Origin: Aphanomyces cochlioides
Taxonomy: Eukaryota > Oomycota > Saprolegniomycetes > Saprolegniales > Verrucalvaceae
Assembly: GCA_019828595.1 (NCBI GenBank)
Contig: JAHQRK010000009.1
Coordinates: 1,240,001-1,304,000, forward strand
Direction: 5' to 3'
DNA: 64,000 nt
The position numbers were made by a program, and so were the translations under genes. Shown here piece after piece: positions 62,102-64,000 of the stretch. The notes under the pieces are model-generated. The model saw only the letters and a list, made by a program, of their open reading frames with translations, was not told the origin of the DNA and made no database searches. Within the stretch, counting starts at the first letter, position 1. Each line of letters begins with the position of its first letter.

Positions 62102-63412
62102 CTAGTAGTCACCGCCGAGTTCAGACACACCTTTTTGTAGACGAAGGCGTCTATTGTTGCGATATTGAGATTGGGATAAGCGTCGCTTGCGAATAATATC
62201 CTCACTGATGGCCACGAGTTTGTTGCAACGCCGATGATAGTCATCTTCGTCATCTTGACGAAGAGGATTGGACTTGATATGGGCATTTGTCAGAGCAACG
62301 CACACTCGAAAAATGCGATCATACAAATTCTCGCTCCAACGGAACTTGTCAGAGCACACGCGCCACAAGCAGCACAAGCGACCAAAATAATTTTCGACAA
62401 TGATGCGGTCGCTTGCAATTCGATTGTTGAATTGCTCGTCTTGAAAGGACAGTGGTTGTTGGGGCTTGGCTTTTTTTGGCGTAATTGCACGCACGTGTTG
62501 AAGCAGACCTTGGTAGCCTTTGTCAGCCAAAATACACCACTCATCCTCAAATTCATCCAAGTAAGGGCCGTTGTCTTCGACGTTTGCATCGTCCGCAAGT
62601 TTTTTCATTTCACGACGATGAAATTCAAGGTTTTCACGAAACATTTGAATGTCGGCCATGGCACCACGGGCATGGTCACTGCAACCAATGGCAAGTCCAT
62701 TTGGAAGAACTGACACTTCCACCTTGTATCCATATAATGCATGTTTCTTGCTATAGAAAGCCTTGACTTCAGGCATAGACCCAGATGGTCTATACGATTG
62801 TTGAAAGGTAACGTCAACGGCATATCGAGCCGACGGGAAATTGTGAAAAGCTTTGCCAGAGGTCACAATCTTTCGCATACTAAATTTTTTAGCAATCTAT
62901 AGATGCATTTTATGAGGCTATAGAATATGGGAGTATTGTACCTCAACTACGTATTTCTCATACAAAATGGGCTCAATCATGTCCAAAAACTTGATGACAA
63001 GTCGTTCAAAAGAAGGCCCCTTGACGTCAAACATGGATCCGAGGAAATCCCATGCGCCACCGTTTTTCAAAACAACCAACATCATAAAGAAGACGTCTTT
63101 GCCGGCGAATGGTGTCCTCGCACCTCGGCCAACATTCCAATTGGTAGTGACATGATGGCGGACAGTAAACCATAATGAATTGAACTCGCGAGGCGAGAAG
63201 TTGGTAGTTTTGAGAATGACTTCTTCTCCGTTCTCGAGATAAGAGTCGTAGATGGGGGTGGGAGTGTCGTCGTCGTTGCGGTGAGTCCTTGGAGTGCTGG
63301 AAAAGCGCTCAAGGTCGGCTTGGTAGGCTTCGTGCTGATTCATGAGAATCATTGCCGACCTCAATGCGGTTGCACTTGAGAAGGCTGGCTGTTGCTGGTT
63401 GTTCGAAGACAT
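62102..63412 (-). CDS. DDE transposase of the PIF/Harbinger or IS5-like type (DDE_Tnp_4)
   Basis: Start at 63412 (MSSNNQQQPAFSS), with an N-terminal helical region (FSPREFNSLWFTV). One intron (about 62890-62941) joins YVVE to IAKKFSMRKIVTSGKAF in frame. Catalytic-domain motifs: YAVDVTFQ (first Asp), KHALYGYKVE, a second Asp in HARGAMADIQMF or ILADKGYQG, then NRIASDRIIVENYFGRL (Glu). The tail is Arg-rich. Both exons are unbroken. I saw no clear terminal inverted repeats, so it could be an active element or a domesticated gene. Confidence 0.75.
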
Positions 63413-64000
63413 GGCAATTTGGAAATGACTCTGTCATTCTTTCATTTATCTGGTCTTTCTGTATTGATACTCGTCTTCTCCCAACTACAACAATCACCAG
63501 ACAAAACCTGGTCCTTCTTCAACGACTCTGGCTGTACGGAACTTCAATCAATACTGTAGAGATGTGCTATCTGTGTTCTTATGTGCCAGAAAATGTATTT
63601 TCTTGGTCACTTTCAGTTGTGGGTGATATCTGTTTGAGTGAGTGGTAACTGCGACTTAGTTCTATTAACAGTGGTGGAAAGCATCGAGGGGACTTCAACA
63701 AAAAATATCATATTTTAGGTAAGGTGCAACTTTGAACCAAAATATCCAGTTCTGACGTACCTGTGACAGAGTATACGTAGTTAAATATAAATATTCGAAT
63801 GTTATTCATATTTGAAGGCTCAAACGATGGTCCCAAGTCCTTCTTAACCACTTAAGCGGTCAAAAGGCACATGAATATCGTTGTTTATCGGATAAATGCA
63901 TTATCAGTCTTTTTAATTCATGGATATGGAATTGAATAAACGTATTTTATTGCATATCGTTCTCTCAATTATCGTCCATCATTTGCAAAATCAAAATAAT
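63413..64000. other. AT-rich right end of window
   Basis: No gene is supported. It would contain the transposase promoter and possibly the outer end of that element, but no inverted repeat was found by eye. Confidence 0.35.

Overview
The window looks like an oomycete nuclear genome, most likely Saprolegniales and possibly Aphanomyces-like (inference). Genes are dense and lie on both strands. Nearly every gene becomes an intact reading frame once very short introns (about 24-55 nt, GT...AG with a few GC...AG) are removed. The family mix also fits: a PLAC8 array, an MLO-like protein with EF-hands, FAD fumarate reductases, Cryptons, and a Ty3-type gag relic. All exon joins were read by eye from splice consensus and protein continuity.

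Layout. 1-7.7 kb is accessory: a Crypton-like C-terminal fragment, two head-to-head cytochrome P450 genes that are each frameshifted, a decayed retrotransposon gag and a decayed mariner-like transposase. 7.7-21.4 kb is housekeeping: a DFR-like reductase, a TBC-ankyrin-Cys-rich protein, a purple acid phosphatase, a PSTAIRE CDK, valyl-tRNA synthetase and a TPR protein. 21.6-31.0 kb is a large inverted duplication. Two arms of 2,972 and 2,974 bp each carry HSP90 with its heat-shock promoter, and they face each other across a spacer holding a 7-TM MLO-like gene fused to four EF-hands. 31.4-39.7 kb holds MCM8 (with a MITE 27 bp upstream of its start codon), two hot-dog thioesterases and a CPSF30 protein carrying YTH, DCD and KH domains. 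40.1-44.6 kb is an array of five PLAC8 genes. 44.7-57.5 kb holds two fumarate reductase paralogues around UPRT, a BED-finger/ALDH7 pseudoenzyme fusion, a histone deacetylase and FIGNL1. 58.1-59.1 kb is a protein with four endosulfine motifs. 59.6-63.4 kb holds a Crypton and a DDE transposase gene.

The points most worth attention are: the CPSF30-YTH-DCD-KH architecture; the four-fold endosulfine (FDSADY) protein; the MLO-like/calmodulin-like fusion; the BED-ALDH fusion that has lost its catalytic residues; the near-perfect HSP90 inverted duplication; and a recurring TTATCCGG(ATAA) element a short distance upstream of at least seven unrelated genes, with an eighth case (MCM8) where a transposon appears to have separated it from its gene.
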